Shown here one piece after another: positions 24,724 to 33,831 of a stretch of DNA of 48,954 bases; the stretch's first letter is position 1, and every line of letters starts with the position of its first letter. The notes below the pieces were generated by a model. It searched no databases. It saw nothing but the letters and a program-made list of their open reading frames with translations, and was not told the origin of the DNA. The translations under genes and the position numbers were made by a program. Origin of the DNA: UMGS1251 sp036666555 (GTDB lineage Bacteria; Bacillota; Clostridia; Lachnospirales; Lachnospiraceae); NCBI GenBank assembly GCA_036666555.1, contig JAVWVS010000016.1:1-48954 (forward strand), in the 5' to 3' direction.

Positions 24724-24760
24724 AAACAGCCTTGCTGAAATCAATCAGCAGGGCTGTTTT
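24724..24760. terminator. Bidirectional terminator between NlpC/P60 and sda genes
   Basis: AAACAGCCTTGCTGA pairs with TCAGCAGGGCTGTTT (one G-U pair). Four T follow on the + strand and six T on the - strand, which fits the convergent gene ends at 24698 and 24776. Confidence 0.85.
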
Positions 24761-24775
24761 CAAATATTGAGATTA

Positions 24776-25651
24776 TTATTTACCACAAATGCTACATTTC
24801 AAACTACAACCGGTAGGAGTTCCGGCACATCCACCCATAGCAGTTTCCCGCAGTTCAAAAGGAAGGCTAACGCCCACGCGGTACATAGCATCTGCCATTT
24901 CATCAAAAGGAATGGGGTGAGTCACACCGCTCAGTGCCAGTTCGGCACAGGTGATGGCATTTGCAACGCCAATGGCATTTCTACTTTGACAAGGAGCTTC
25001 CACTAAGCCGGCAATGGGATCGCATACCAATCCCAGTAAATTCGAAAGAGCAATGCTGGCAGCCGTCATACACATTTCTACGGTACCACCCATCATCTCT
25101 ACTGCAGCACTGGCTGCCATGGCAGATGCAGCACCTACCTCAGCCTGACATCCGGCTTCTGCACCCGATACAGAAGCATTTCGCATTAAAATATAACCAA
25201 TGGCACTGGCATTTAGCAGCCCGCTGTGCACACAGGATTCAGACAGTGATTTTTCTTCCTGCAGTGCCAAAAGAACTCCGGGGACTACTCCAGAAGAGCC
25301 GGCAGTAGGTGCAGCTACGATTAATCCCATAGAAGCATTTACTTCCAATACAGCCATGGAATAGGCAATGGCTTTGGAAAGCATAGGGCCACACAGACTT
25401 TTCTCATGAGCAGAAAAATCAGATATTTTTTTTGCTTCCCCACCAATTAATCCACCGATGGATTTTTTGGGATGAACCAAAGGACCATTTACAGAATCCT
25501 TCATAATGGTTAATGCAACTTGCAATTTGTCTTCTATTTCAGAATCGGATAGGGAAGAAAATTCCAGTTCCCTCTGTTTCATCATGGCAGAGATGGGAGC
25601 ATGTTGTTGGTTACATAAATCTATTAATTGTTGTCCTGATAAGAAATCCAT
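24776..25651 (-). CDS. sdaAA: L-serine dehydratase, iron-sulfur type, alpha subunit
   Basis: This 291-residue protein is the catalytic subunit of the two-subunit, oxygen-sensitive serine dehydratase. Motifs include PTAGSSGVVPGVLLAL, SGAEAGCQAEVG, and a C-terminal cysteine group (GGCAGTPTGCSLKCSICG) supplying [4Fe-4S] ligands. It converts L-serine to pyruvate and ammonia. It follows the beta subunit after 12 nt on the minus strand, with GGAGGGG before the ATG, and ends at a shared bidirectional terminator. Confidence 0.95.
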   Translation of the reverse strand: MDFLSGQQLIDLCNQQHAPISAMMKQRELEFSSLSDSEIEDKLQVALTIMKDSVNGPLVHPKKSIGGLIGGEAKKISDFSAHEKSLCGPMLSKAIAYSMAVLEVNASMGLIVAAPTAGSSGVVPGVLLALQEEKSLSESCVHSGLLNASAIGYILMRNASVSGAEAGCQAEVGAASAMAASAAVEMMGGTVEMCMTAASIALSNLLGLVCDPIAGLVEAPCQSRNAIGVANAITCAELALSGVTHPIPFDEMADAMYRVGVSLPFELRETAMGGCAGTPTGCSLKCSICGK

Positions 25652-25663
25652 ATGTTCCCCTCC

Positions 25664-26332
25664 TTAAATTTCAATGAGCATTAGCTCATGTACATGTTTA
25701 TTTACTTTGATTTCGTTTAGAACCTCAGATGGAATGGGTTCATCCGATTCCACTACGGTAAATGCTTTTGCCCCTTTGTCTTCGCGGAAGAGGCGCATAA
25801 AAGCAATATTCACGTTATGATTACTGAGGCACTGTGTAATATGTGCTACAATGCCTGGACGGTCTTCTTGCTGGACAATTAATGTACAGTATTCTCCGGT
25901 AAATTCTACATCTATATTATTGATGCGGGTGATGCGAATCTTGCCACCACCAATGGATACCCCTCGGACAAATAGTGTATAACCATTTTCCCCTTCCAAA
26001 AGGATATCTGCGGTGTTAGGATGGTCGGGCATAGTCTTTTCATCGATAACGTATTCATATGCTACATTCATTTCTTTGGCAAGAGAAAATGCATGTCGAA
26101 TACGTTCATCATCTGTGTTAAACCCCAAAATGCCCCCAAGCAGTGCGCGGTCTGTTCCATGTCCATGGTAAGTTTTCGCAAAAGAGCCATATAAGGTGAA
26201 TGTAACCTTTTTTACGGTCTCAGGAAACATCTTTCTTGCGAGTAATCCGATGGAAACGGCTCCGGCAGTATGAGAACTGGACGGGCCAATCATGTTGGGA
26301 CCGATGACATCAAAAACACTTAAAAATTTCAT
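25664..26332 (-). CDS. sdaAB: L-serine dehydratase, iron-sulfur type, beta subunit
   Basis: This 222-residue protein has the N-terminal domain FDVIGPNMIGPSSSHTAG and a C-terminal ACT domain (LIVQQEDRPGIVAHITQCL), the usual architecture of the beta subunit. It pairs with the alpha subunit to make pyruvate from serine. I chose the ATG at 26332, after GGGAGG, over an extension of 12 codons. A good promoter lies upstream at 26379-26407 (minus strand). Confidence 0.94.
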   Translation of the reverse strand: MKFLSVFDVIGPNMIGPSSSHTAGAVSIGLLARKMFPETVKKVTFTLYGSFAKTYHGHGTDRALLGGILGFNTDDERIRHAFSLAKEMNVAYEYVIDEKTMPDHPNTADILLEGENGYTLFVRGVSIGGGKIRITRINNIDVEFTGEYCTLIVQQEDRPGIVAHITQCLSNHNVNIAFMRLFREDKGAKAFTVVESDEPIPSEVLNEIKVNKHVHELMLIEI

Positions 26333-26378
26333 AATGAGTACCTCCCAATGGTATGAATTTATATACATAACTGCTTGT

Positions 26379-26407
26379 ATAATATATCAGAAAAATTCAT
26401 TTGTCTA
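26379..26407 (-). promoter_or_regulatory. Promoter for the serine dehydratase genes
   Basis: On the minus strand TAGACA (26407-26402), a 17-nt spacer and TATTAT (26384-26379) precede sdaAB by about 47 nt. Confidence 0.6.
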
Positions 26408-26484
26408 CCGAAAATTTACAAGATTCAGAAAAAAATAAGTATATTTTTGTGGAAAACCCACAGAAAAAGTTAAAAACTTAACAG

Positions 26485-26513
26485 TTGACTTTTGGTTTTC
26501 GATTGCTTACAAT
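26485..26513 (+). promoter_or_regulatory. Promoter for the glycine riboswitch and glyA-gcv operon
   Basis: TTGACT (26485-26490), a 17-nt spacer and TACAAT (26508-26513) give a near-consensus promoter about 70 nt before the first glycine aptamer. Confidence 0.75.
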
Positions 26514-26582
26514 ACTACTAGGCACAGGAAATATTTGAATAAGATGAGAATTAGTGGAAATAATTGAATATGGTCGGGTGAT

Positions 26583-26777
26583 GAATTCGAGAGAGACCAC
26601 ATGGGGTGTGGCGCCGAAGGGGAGAAAAACTCTCAGGTAAACGAATTGAATTCTGACGAGCCTCTGGAGAACGTAGAAAGTGATGCGTACCGAAGAAGTA
26701 AATCTTTCAGGTAAAAGGACAGAGACAGACTAAGATATCGGGTTGGGGGTATTTTAATTTGTCTGTGTCCTTTTTTT
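26583..26777 (+). ncRNA. Tandem glycine riboswitch with terminator
   Basis: Two glycine aptamers can be read in series: the first around GAGAGACC...GCGCCGAAGGGG...CTCTCAGGTAAA (about 26583-26642), the second around CTCTGGAGA...GCGTACCGAAGAAG...CTTTCAGGTAAAA (about 26643-26716). The CGCCGAAG/TACCGAAG and TCAGGTAAA elements are hallmarks. They are followed by an expression platform, in which GGACAGAGACAGAC (26717-26730) can pair with GTCTGTGTCC (26761-26770) before seven T. In known clostridial and Bacillus examples glycine binding prevents the terminator and turns the cleavage system on. Confidence 0.93.
26717..26777 (+). terminator. Expression-platform terminator of the glycine riboswitch
   Basis: GGACA(GAGA)CAGAC pairs with GTCTGTGTCC (a gap is needed in the 5' arm), followed by TTTTTTT, 42 nt before glyA. 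The 5' arm directly follows the second aptamer core, so it can compete with aptamer closing. Confidence 0.8.
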
Positions 26778-26819
26778 AATGAAGCAAATGAATGAAGTAG
26801 TAAGAAGGAGGAAATTGGA

Positions 26820-28061
26820 ATGGTACAAGAAGTAATGAAATTTATTGAAGAACAAGATGAAGAAGTAGGTGCAGCATTATTTGCAGAGAGCAGAAGACAA
26901 CAGAGGAATTTGGAACTGATTGCTTCTGAGAACATTGTGTCCCCTGCGGTTATGATGGCAATGGCAACCGTGCCAACAAACAAATATGCAGAAGGATACC
27001 CGGGGAAACGTTATTATGGTGGCTGTGAAGAAGTCGATGTTCTGGAGAATATTGCAATTGAGCGGGCGAAGAAGTTGTTTGGAGCCGATCATGCATGTGT
27101 ACAGCCACATTCAGGTGCCAGTGCGAATATAGCGGTTTATCAGGCAACCTTACAACCGGGAGATACCGTATTGGGATTGAATTTAGATAATGGTGGTCAT
27201 TTGACTCATGGTTCACCGGTGAATATGTCCGGTTTGCTATATAACTTCATTCCTTATGGTGTGACAGCAGAAGGTTATATTGATTATGATCAGGTGAGAG
27301 CGTTGGCAATGGAACATAAACCAAAGATGATTGTGGCAGGCGCATCTGCTTATCCACGGGAAATTAAATTTGATGTATTTGCAGAGATTGCAAAAGAAGT
27401 AGGAGCAATCCTGTTTGTAGATATGGCGCATATTGCAGGATTAGTTGCAGCAGGATTACATCAAAGTCCGATTCCCTATGCGGATATTGTATCGACCACG
27501 ACACATAAGACGCTTAGAGGACCAAGAGGCGGTATGATTCTATGTAAGGAAGCATATGCAAAAGCGATTAATAAAGCAATTTTCCCGGGAACACAAGGTG
27601 GTCCATTAGAACATATTATTGCAGCAAAGGCAGTTTGTTTTGGAGAAGCATTGAAACCAGAATTCAAGACCTATCAAGAGCAAGTATTAAAAAATGCAAA
27701 AGCACTTGCAGCATCTTTGACAGCAGAGGGTTTTGACCTAGTTAGTGGTGGAACAGATAATCATCTGATGCTGGTGGATTTACAGAATTTCAATGTAACA
27801 GGAAAAGAATTACAAAGACGTTTAGACGAAGTCTATATTACGGTTAATAAAAACACAGTACCAAACGATCCCCAAAGTCCATTTACTACCAGTGGAGTTC
27901 GTATTGGAACACCGGCAGTGACTACTAGAGGATTAAAAGAAGAAGACATGAAAGTGATTGGAAAATTAGTGAAAATGGCAACGGTTGATTTTGAAAACAA
28001 AGCAGATGAAATCAGAAATACCGTGAATGAAATGTGCGCAAGATATCCTATTTATCAATAA
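26820..28061 (+). CDS. glyA: Serine hydroxymethyltransferase
   Basis: This 413-residue PLP enzyme interconverts serine plus tetrahydrofolate with glycine plus 5,10-methylene-tetrahydrofolate. K230 in STTTHKTLRGPRGG is the Schiff-base lysine, and ASENIVSPAV, YAEGYPGKRYYGGCE and HSGASAN are family hallmarks. Length is normal. It is the first gene after the glycine riboswitch and has a strong AGGAGG site. Placement ahead of the glycine cleavage genes links serine and glycine to the C1-folate pool. Confidence 0.97.
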   Translation: MVQEVMKFIEEQDEEVGAALFAESRRQQRNLELIASENIVSPAVMMAMATVPTNKYAEGYPGKRYYGGCEEVDVLENIAIERAKKLFGADHACVQPHSGASANIAVYQATLQPGDTVLGLNLDNGGHLTHGSPVNMSGLLYNFIPYGVTAEGYIDYDQVRALAMEHKPKMIVAGASAYPREIKFDVFAEIAKEVGAILFVDMAHIAGLVAAGLHQSPIPYADIVSTTTHKTLRGPRGGMILCKEAYAKAINKAIFPGTQGGPLEHIIAAKAVCFGEALKPEFKTYQEQVLKNAKALAASLTAEGFDLVSGGTDNHLMLVDLQNFNVTGKELQRRLDEVYITVNKNTVPNDPQSPFTTSGVRIGTPAVTTRGLKEEDMKVIGKLVKMATVDFENKADEIRNTVNEMCARYPIYQ

Positions 28062-28094
28062 CATAAGAATAGAGATGCGAAAGGAGAACAAGAA

Positions 28095-29180
28095 ATGGAA
28101 GAGTTAAAGACACCGCTTTACGAAGCACATGTGAAGGCAGGAGGTAAAATCGTTCCTTTTGGAGGATATTTACTTCCGGTTCAATACTCAGGTGTAATTG
28201 AAGAACACATGGCTGTTAGAACGAAAGCAGGCCTGTTTGACGTATCCCACATGGGAGAAATCATGTGCACGGGAAAAGACGCGCTGGAAAATTTACAGAT
28301 GATTTTGACCAATGATTTCACGAATATGGTGGAGGGTCAGGCAAGATACAGTGTCATGTGTAATGAAACCGGTGGAACGGTAGATGATTTAATTGTATAC
28401 AAATACAAAGAAGAAAGTTATTTCATTGTAGTGAATGCATCTAATAAGGACAAAGATTTTAAATGGATGTTAGACCATCAGTTTGGAGAAGTGAAATTTG
28501 AGGACATTTCTCCTCGTGTGGCACAGCTTGCATTACAAGGACCGAAAGCTATGGATATTCTTCGTAAATTGACCACGGAAGACAGCATTCCGGAAAAGTA
28601 TTACCATGCAGTATTTCATGCGGAAGTAGCAGGGATGAAATGTATTGTTTCCAAAACAGGATATACCGGAGAAGATGGAGTGGAAATCTATTTAGGTAGT
28701 GAGGAAGCCCAAAAGATGTGGGATACTTTACTGGAAGCAGGAAAAGAAGAAGGGCTGATTCCCTGTGGATTGGGAGCGAGAGATACACTGCGATTAGAAG
28801 CATCTATGCCACTTTATGGCCATGAGATGACAGATGAAATCACACCATTAGAAGTAGGTTTGAAATTTGCAGTAAAAATGAAAAAAGATGACTTTATTGG
28901 TAAGAAAGCATTAGAAGAGAAAAGTGAACCAACCAGAAAACGTGTGGGACTAAAAGTAACCGGACGCGGAATCGTCAGAGAGCATGAAGAAGTATATGTA
29001 GGTGAAGAGAAAATTGGTATGACTACATCTGGAACACATTGTCCCTTTATTGGAAGAGCAGTAGCGATGGCAATGTTAGATGTAAAATACACAGAAATTG
29101 GAACAATGGTAACGGTATTAGTAAGAGGAAGAAAAGTGGATGCAGAAGTAATTGCACTTCCTTTCTATAAAAGAGCATAA
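28095..29180 (+). CDS. gcvT: Glycine cleavage system T protein (aminomethyltransferase)
   Basis: This 361-residue folate-dependent enzyme takes the aminomethyl group from lipoyl-H protein and makes methylene-tetrahydrofolate and ammonia. FDVSHMGEI, the folate-binding barrel and GLGARDTLRLEASMPLYGHE are typical. It is 33 nt after glyA with an AAAGGAG site, under the glycine riboswitch. Confidence 0.96.
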   Translation: MEELKTPLYEAHVKAGGKIVPFGGYLLPVQYSGVIEEHMAVRTKAGLFDVSHMGEIMCTGKDALENLQMILTNDFTNMVEGQARYSVMCNETGGTVDDLIVYKYKEESYFIVVNASNKDKDFKWMLDHQFGEVKFEDISPRVAQLALQGPKAMDILRKLTTEDSIPEKYYHAVFHAEVAGMKCIVSKTGYTGEDGVEIYLGSEEAQKMWDTLLEAGKEEGLIPCGLGARDTLRLEASMPLYGHEMTDEITPLEVGLKFAVKMKKDDFIGKKALEEKSEPTRKRVGLKVTGRGIVREHEEVYVGEEKIGMTTSGTHCPFIGRAVAMAMLDVKYTEIGTMVTVLVRGRKVDAEVIALPFYKRA

Positions 29181-29197
29181 TCTCAAGGAGGATAAAA

Positions 29198-29581
29198 ATG
29201 ACAGTTTTAGAAAATCTTGTTTACACAAAATCACATGAGTGGGTAAAAGAATTAGAGGACAACACAGTAGTAATTGGTTTAACGGATTTCGCACAAAGCG
29301 AATTAGGGGAATTGGTATTCGTAAATCTTCCAGAAGTAGGAGATGAGACAACCGCAGAAGAATCTTTTGCAGATGTAGAGTCTGTTAAGGCAGTATCGGA
29401 TGTATTTTGTCCGGTATCTGGAGAAGTGATAGAAGTGAATGAAGAATTATTAGATGCGCCGGAACTGATTAATGAACATCCTTATGATGCGTGGTTAGTA
29501 AAGATCGCAAACATAACTGAAAAGGAAGAATTCTTAAGTGCAGCAGAATATGAAGCATTTGTAAAGAGCGAGCAGGCATAG
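29198..29581 (+). CDS. gcvH: Glycine cleavage system H protein
   Basis: This 127-residue carrier has K64 in ESVKAVSD as the lipoylation site and the usual HEWV and GLTDFAQ segments. It shuttles the aminomethyl group between the P, T and L proteins. No lipoate ligase or synthase gene is seen in the window. Confidence 0.97.
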   Translation: MTVLENLVYTKSHEWVKELEDNTVVIGLTDFAQSELGELVFVNLPEVGDETTAEESFADVESVKAVSDVFCPVSGEVIEVNEELLDAPELINEHPYDAWLVKIANITEKEEFLSAAEYEAFVKSEQA

Positions 29582-29598
29582 ACGCCAGGAGGTGGATG

Positions 29599-30918
29599 AT
29601 GGGAACATTTGTACCGCATACCGAACAAGAGAGACAGGAAATGCTTTCTACCATCGGTTGTAACACTATTGATGAATTATTCAGTCATATTCCGGAAGGC
29701 GTAAAAGTTAAAAATGGTCTTCGTTTACCGGAAGGATTATCAGAATTAGAAGTAAGGAAAAAGATGACGGCGATTGCTGGGAAAAATATTGTATTTCCAG
29801 TTATTTTCCGAGGTGCAGGTGCATACAGACACTTTATACCAGCGGTAGTAAACAGCGTGACATCGAAAGAAAGTTTTTTGACAGCATATACACCTTACCA
29901 GGCAGAGACAAGCCAAGGGGTGTTACAGACCATCTTTGAATACCAAACGATGATGTGCGAGTTGACTGGCATGGACGCATCCAATGCCTGTGTATACGAC
30001 GGAGCAGAAGCAGCAGCGGAAGCAGTTGCCATGTGCAAAGATCGTAAACGTGGGAAAGCATTGATTTCTTCCACAGCACCAAAGAGTGTAATTGCAACCA
30101 TCCAAACTTATTGTTTTGGAAACGAAATGGAAGTAGAACTCATACCGGAGAAAAACGGAGTGACAGATATGGAGTATATTAAAGAGCATGCAGATGCTTC
30201 TACCGCATGTGTGTATATACAACATCCGAATTTTTACGGAACCTTAGAAGATGCTAAATCAATTGGGGAATTGGCGCATCAAGCAGGTGCAAAATATATT
30301 ATGGGTGTGAATCCCATCTCATTGGGAGCTATCAAAACACCAAAAGAATATGGTGCAGATATTGCAGTGGGAGAAGGACAACCATTAGGACTTTCACTTA
30401 GTTTTGGAGGACCTTATCTTGGATTTATGACATGTACCACGGATATGACCAGAAAATTGCCAGGTAGAATCGTTGGGGAAACTACAGATGCAGCAGGTAA
30501 GACGGGGTATGTCCTTACTTTGCAGGCAAGAGAGCAGCACATCCGAAGAGAAAAAGCATCCAGTAACATTTGTTCCAATCAGGCACTGTGCGCCTTGGCA
30601 GTCAGTGTATACCTGTCCGCAATGGGGAAAGACGGGATTCGTTCAGTAGCAGCACAAAGTATGTCCAAAGCACATTATATGGCAGAACAGTTGAGTGGAA
30701 TCGGTTATGAAACTGTAAATAAAGGAATTTATTTCAACGAATTCGTAACAACATCCAAAGCACCGGTAGGAGATGTAATGGTAGCACTGGAAACACATAA
30801 AATATTGGGTGGGCTTCCTCTTGATGGGGATAGAGAAGGTCAGATCCTTTGGTGCTGTACAGAAATGAATACAAAAGAAGAAATCGACCAAGTTGTTTCT
30901 ATATTAAAGGAGGTGTAA
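29599..30918 (+). CDS. gcvPA: Glycine dehydrogenase (decarboxylating) subunit 1
   Basis: This 439-residue protein is the N-terminal half of the split P protein, with FRGAGAYRHFIPAVV and YDGAEAAAEAVAMC. With subunit 2 it decarboxylates glycine. I prefer the second of two adjacent ATG codons (29599), giving 6 nt to AGGAGG instead of 3. The ribosome binding site for gcvPB lies inside its 3' end. Confidence 0.95.
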   Translation: MGTFVPHTEQERQEMLSTIGCNTIDELFSHIPEGVKVKNGLRLPEGLSELEVRKKMTAIAGKNIVFPVIFRGAGAYRHFIPAVVNSVTSKESFLTAYTPYQAETSQGVLQTIFEYQTMMCELTGMDASNACVYDGAEAAAEAVAMCKDRKRGKALISSTAPKSVIATIQTYCFGNEMEVELIPEKNGVTDMEYIKEHADASTACVYIQHPNFYGTLEDAKSIGELAHQAGAKYIMGVNPISLGAIKTPKEYGADIAVGEGQPLGLSLSFGGPYLGFMTCTTDMTRKLPGRIVGETTDAAGKTGYVLTLQAREQHIRREKASSNICSNQALCALAVSVYLSAMGKDGIRSVAAQSMSKAHYMAEQLSGIGYETVNKGIYFNEFVTTSKAPVGDVMVALETHKILGGLPLDGDREGQILWCCTEMNTKEEIDQVVSILKEV

Positions 30919-30922
30919 GAAA

Positions 30923-32356
30923 ATGTTGATATTTGAAAAAGGACACAGTGGAAGACATTTAAGCACACTTCCAACCTGTGATGTTCCGGTTATCACACTG
31001 GACAGTAAAGACACAAGACAGCAAGAATTACATCTTCCTGAATTGTCTGAAAATGATGTGAGCAGACATTATACAGAACTTGAGAAAAAAGCGCGTGGGG
31101 TTAATGATGGCTTTTACCCACTGGGATCTTGTACTATGAAATACAATCCAAAGATCAATGAAGATATGGCATCACTTCCGGGCTTCACACAAATTCATCC
31201 GTTGCAGCCGGCACATACGGTACAAGGATGTATGGAAGTATTGAAAACAGCAGAGGAAAATTTTTGCGAAATTACAGGAATGGATCATATGACATTTCAG
31301 CCGGCAGCAGGTGCACACGGCGAGTTTACCGGATTGTTATTAATTAAGGCTTATCATACCAGTCGTAAAGACACAAAAAGAACTAAAATCATTATTCCGG
31401 ATTCTGCACATGGAACCAATCCGGCCAGTGCAACTATGGCAGGGTACAAAGTGGTTACGATTCCATCTAGAGCAGATGGCTGTGTAGACTTGGAGAAGTT
31501 ACGGGAAGTGGTAGGAGATGATACTGCCGGATTGATGCTGACGAATCCAAATACGGTAGGATTGTTTGATAAAAATATTTTAGAAATTACAGAAATCATC
31601 CATTCTTGTGGTGGGCTTTGTTATTATGACGGAGCGAATCTAAATGCAGTGATGGGAACGGTTCGCCCTGGAGACATGGGATTTGATGTTATTCATTTGA
31701 ATCTGCACAAAACCTTTGCAACTCCTCATGGTGGTGGTGGTCCGGGAAGTGGACCAGTAGGGTGCAAAGCACTGCTCAGTGAGTTTTTACCAAATGTATT
31801 GGTAGAAGGAACACAGGAATTACATTTTGTGAAACCAGAAAACAGCATCGGTGAAGTAAAAAGTTTCTATGGCAACTTTTTAGTGGTCGTAAGAGCGCTT
31901 ACTTATGTCATGATGCTGGGCAAAAAGGGTATTCCGGAAGCCAGTACCAATGCAGTATTAAATGCAAATTATATGATGGCACGTTTAAAAGGTGTTTACG
32001 ATATGGCATATGATGAAGTGTGCATGCATGAGTTTGTTATGAGTTTGGAAGAGCTGAAGAAACTAACTGGCGTATCCGCTATGGACATTGCCAAAGGGCT
32101 TTTGGATAATGGAATTCATCCACCAACCATGTATTTCCCATTGATTGTTCATGAAGCATTAATGGTAGAACCAACGGAGACGGAAAGCAAGGAAACGTTA
32201 GATGAGGCAGTAGAGATTTTCTGCAAATTACGTGCCATTGCAGAAAAAGACGCAGAGAGTCTACATCAGGCGCCACATGTAACACCAGTGGGACGATTGG
32301 ATGAAGTAGGTGCGGCAAGAAATCCAAAACTGCGGTATGTATTTTCAGAAGCATAG
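30923..32356 (+). CDS. gcvPB: Glycine dehydrogenase (decarboxylating) subunit 2
   Basis: This 477-residue PLP subunit has K263 in HLNLHKTFATPHGGGGPG as the cofactor lysine and PLGSCTMKYNPK near the N-terminus. It forms the active P protein with GcvPA. The gap to gcvPA is 4 nt, which suggests coupled translation of equal amounts. Confidence 0.96.
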   Translation: MLIFEKGHSGRHLSTLPTCDVPVITLDSKDTRQQELHLPELSENDVSRHYTELEKKARGVNDGFYPLGSCTMKYNPKINEDMASLPGFTQIHPLQPAHTVQGCMEVLKTAEENFCEITGMDHMTFQPAAGAHGEFTGLLLIKAYHTSRKDTKRTKIIIPDSAHGTNPASATMAGYKVVTIPSRADGCVDLEKLREVVGDDTAGLMLTNPNTVGLFDKNILEITEIIHSCGGLCYYDGANLNAVMGTVRPGDMGFDVIHLNLHKTFATPHGGGGPGSGPVGCKALLSEFLPNVLVEGTQELHFVKPENSIGEVKSFYGNFLVVVRALTYVMMLGKKGIPEASTNAVLNANYMMARLKGVYDMAYDEVCMHEFVMSLEELKKLTGVSAMDIAKGLLDNGIHPPTMYFPLIVHEALMVEPTETESKETLDEAVEIFCKLRAIAEKDAESLHQAPHVTPVGRLDEVGAARNPKLRYVFSEA

Positions 32357-32374
32357 AGGTAACGGGAGGTAGAG

Positions 32375-33781
32375 ATGGAAAATAAATACGACCTGATAGT
32401 AATCGGGGCAGGTCCGGGCGGATATGTGGCAGCGATTAAAGCTGCCAAGCTTGGAATGAAAACAGCAGTGGTGGAAAGCCGTGAAGTAGGAGGTACTTGT
32501 CTAAATAGAGGCTGTATTCCTGCAAAAGCGATGATTCATGCATCCGCATTATACAGAGAAATCAAAGAAGGCGCACAGTTTGGTATATTTGCAGAGGACG
32601 TTCGATATGATTATGAGAAAATTCTTTCTTATAAAGAAGAAACATCCGAAGGACTTCGCAAAGGTGTAGAACAATTGTTTCAGGCAAATGGAGTTACTCT
32701 CATTCGGGGGAAGGGATGCTTAAAGTCTGATAAAACGGTTGCAGTAGAGACGGAGGATGGATCTTGTACGTTAGAGGGAAATCATATTCTTCTGGCATCC
32801 GGTTCGAAACCATTGATATTGCCTATTGAGGGAATGGATTTGCCAGGTGTGCTTACAAGCGATGAATTATTCCAATTGACGGAAGCACCAAAAAGCCTTG
32901 TCATTATTGGCGGAGGAGTTATTAGTGTAGAATTTGCTACGGTATTTGCGGCATTGGGCTGTCAGATTACGATTGTGGAAGCACTACCAAGATTGGTACC
33001 AAATTTGGATAAAGACATTTCTCAAAATTTGAAAATGATTTTGAAAAAGCGTGATATTGACATTCATACCGGAGCATCGGTACAAAAAGTATCTCGTGAA
33101 GGGGAATCACTTGTCTGTACATTTTTAGAAAAAGAAAAACCGGTAGAAGTAAAAGCACAGTATGTACTATCTGCCGTAGGCCGTGTGTCCAATACGGATG
33201 GTCTGTTTGGGGCAGGCGTATCCCTTGATATGGAGCGGGGAAAAATAGTGGTGAATGAACATTTTGAAACCAGTATGAAGGATGTTTATGCCATTGGAGA
33301 TGTGATTAAAGGAATACAACTTGCACATGTGGCAAGTGCACAGGGAATTTTGGTGGCGGAAGAACTTTCTGGACGGAAATCCTCCATAGATCTTTCGGTT
33401 GTGCCAAGTTGTGTATATACCAATCCGGAGATTGCCAGTGTGGGAATTACGGAAGAAGAAGCCAAAGAACAGGGAATTCAACTGAATGTTGGCAAGTTTC
33501 TTATGAGTGCAAATGGCAAATCTTTGATTTCCAAAGAGGAAAGAGGATTCGTAAAAGTATTGCTGAATGCGGAAAATAGTGTTATTCTAGGAGCACAGAT
33601 GATGTGTGCCAGAGCAACGGATATGATCGGAGAATTTGGTACTGCAGTAGCGAATGAGCTAACAGCTGAACAATTGTTAAAAGCAATGCGTGCTCACCCG
33701 ACTTATAATGAAGCAGTGGGAGAGGCATTGGAAGACGCCTTTGATGGTGCTATACATGCAGCACCACGAAAGAAAAAGTAG
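32375..33781 (+). CDS. lpdA: Dihydrolipoyl dehydrogenase (glycine cleavage L protein)
   Basis: This 468-residue flavoprotein has an N-terminal FAD-binding GAGPGGYVAA, the redox pair C42 and C47 in GGTCLNRGCIP, an NAD-binding GGGVISVEFA, and the C-terminal HPTYNEA with H441 and E446 as the catalytic dyad. It reoxidises the dihydrolipoyl H protein. Unlike some clostridial versions it has no attached lipoyl domain. No terminator is seen before folC. Confidence 0.95.
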   Translation: MENKYDLIVIGAGPGGYVAAIKAAKLGMKTAVVESREVGGTCLNRGCIPAKAMIHASALYREIKEGAQFGIFAEDVRYDYEKILSYKEETSEGLRKGVEQLFQANGVTLIRGKGCLKSDKTVAVETEDGSCTLEGNHILLASGSKPLILPIEGMDLPGVLTSDELFQLTEAPKSLVIIGGGVISVEFATVFAALGCQITIVEALPRLVPNLDKDISQNLKMILKKRDIDIHTGASVQKVSREGESLVCTFLEKEKPVEVKAQYVLSAVGRVSNTDGLFGAGVSLDMERGKIVVNEHFETSMKDVYAIGDVIKGIQLAHVASAQGILVAEELSGRKSSIDLSVVPSCVYTNPEIASVGITEEEAKEQGIQLNVGKFLMSANGKSLISKEERGFVKVLLNAENSVILGAQMMCARATDMIGEFGTAVANELTAEQLLKAMRAHPTYNEAVGEALEDAFDGAIHAAPRKKK

Positions 33782-33831
33782 AGTAAAACAAAATAATCAA
33801 AGAAAGAATGTTCAAGAAAGGAAACAAAAAA

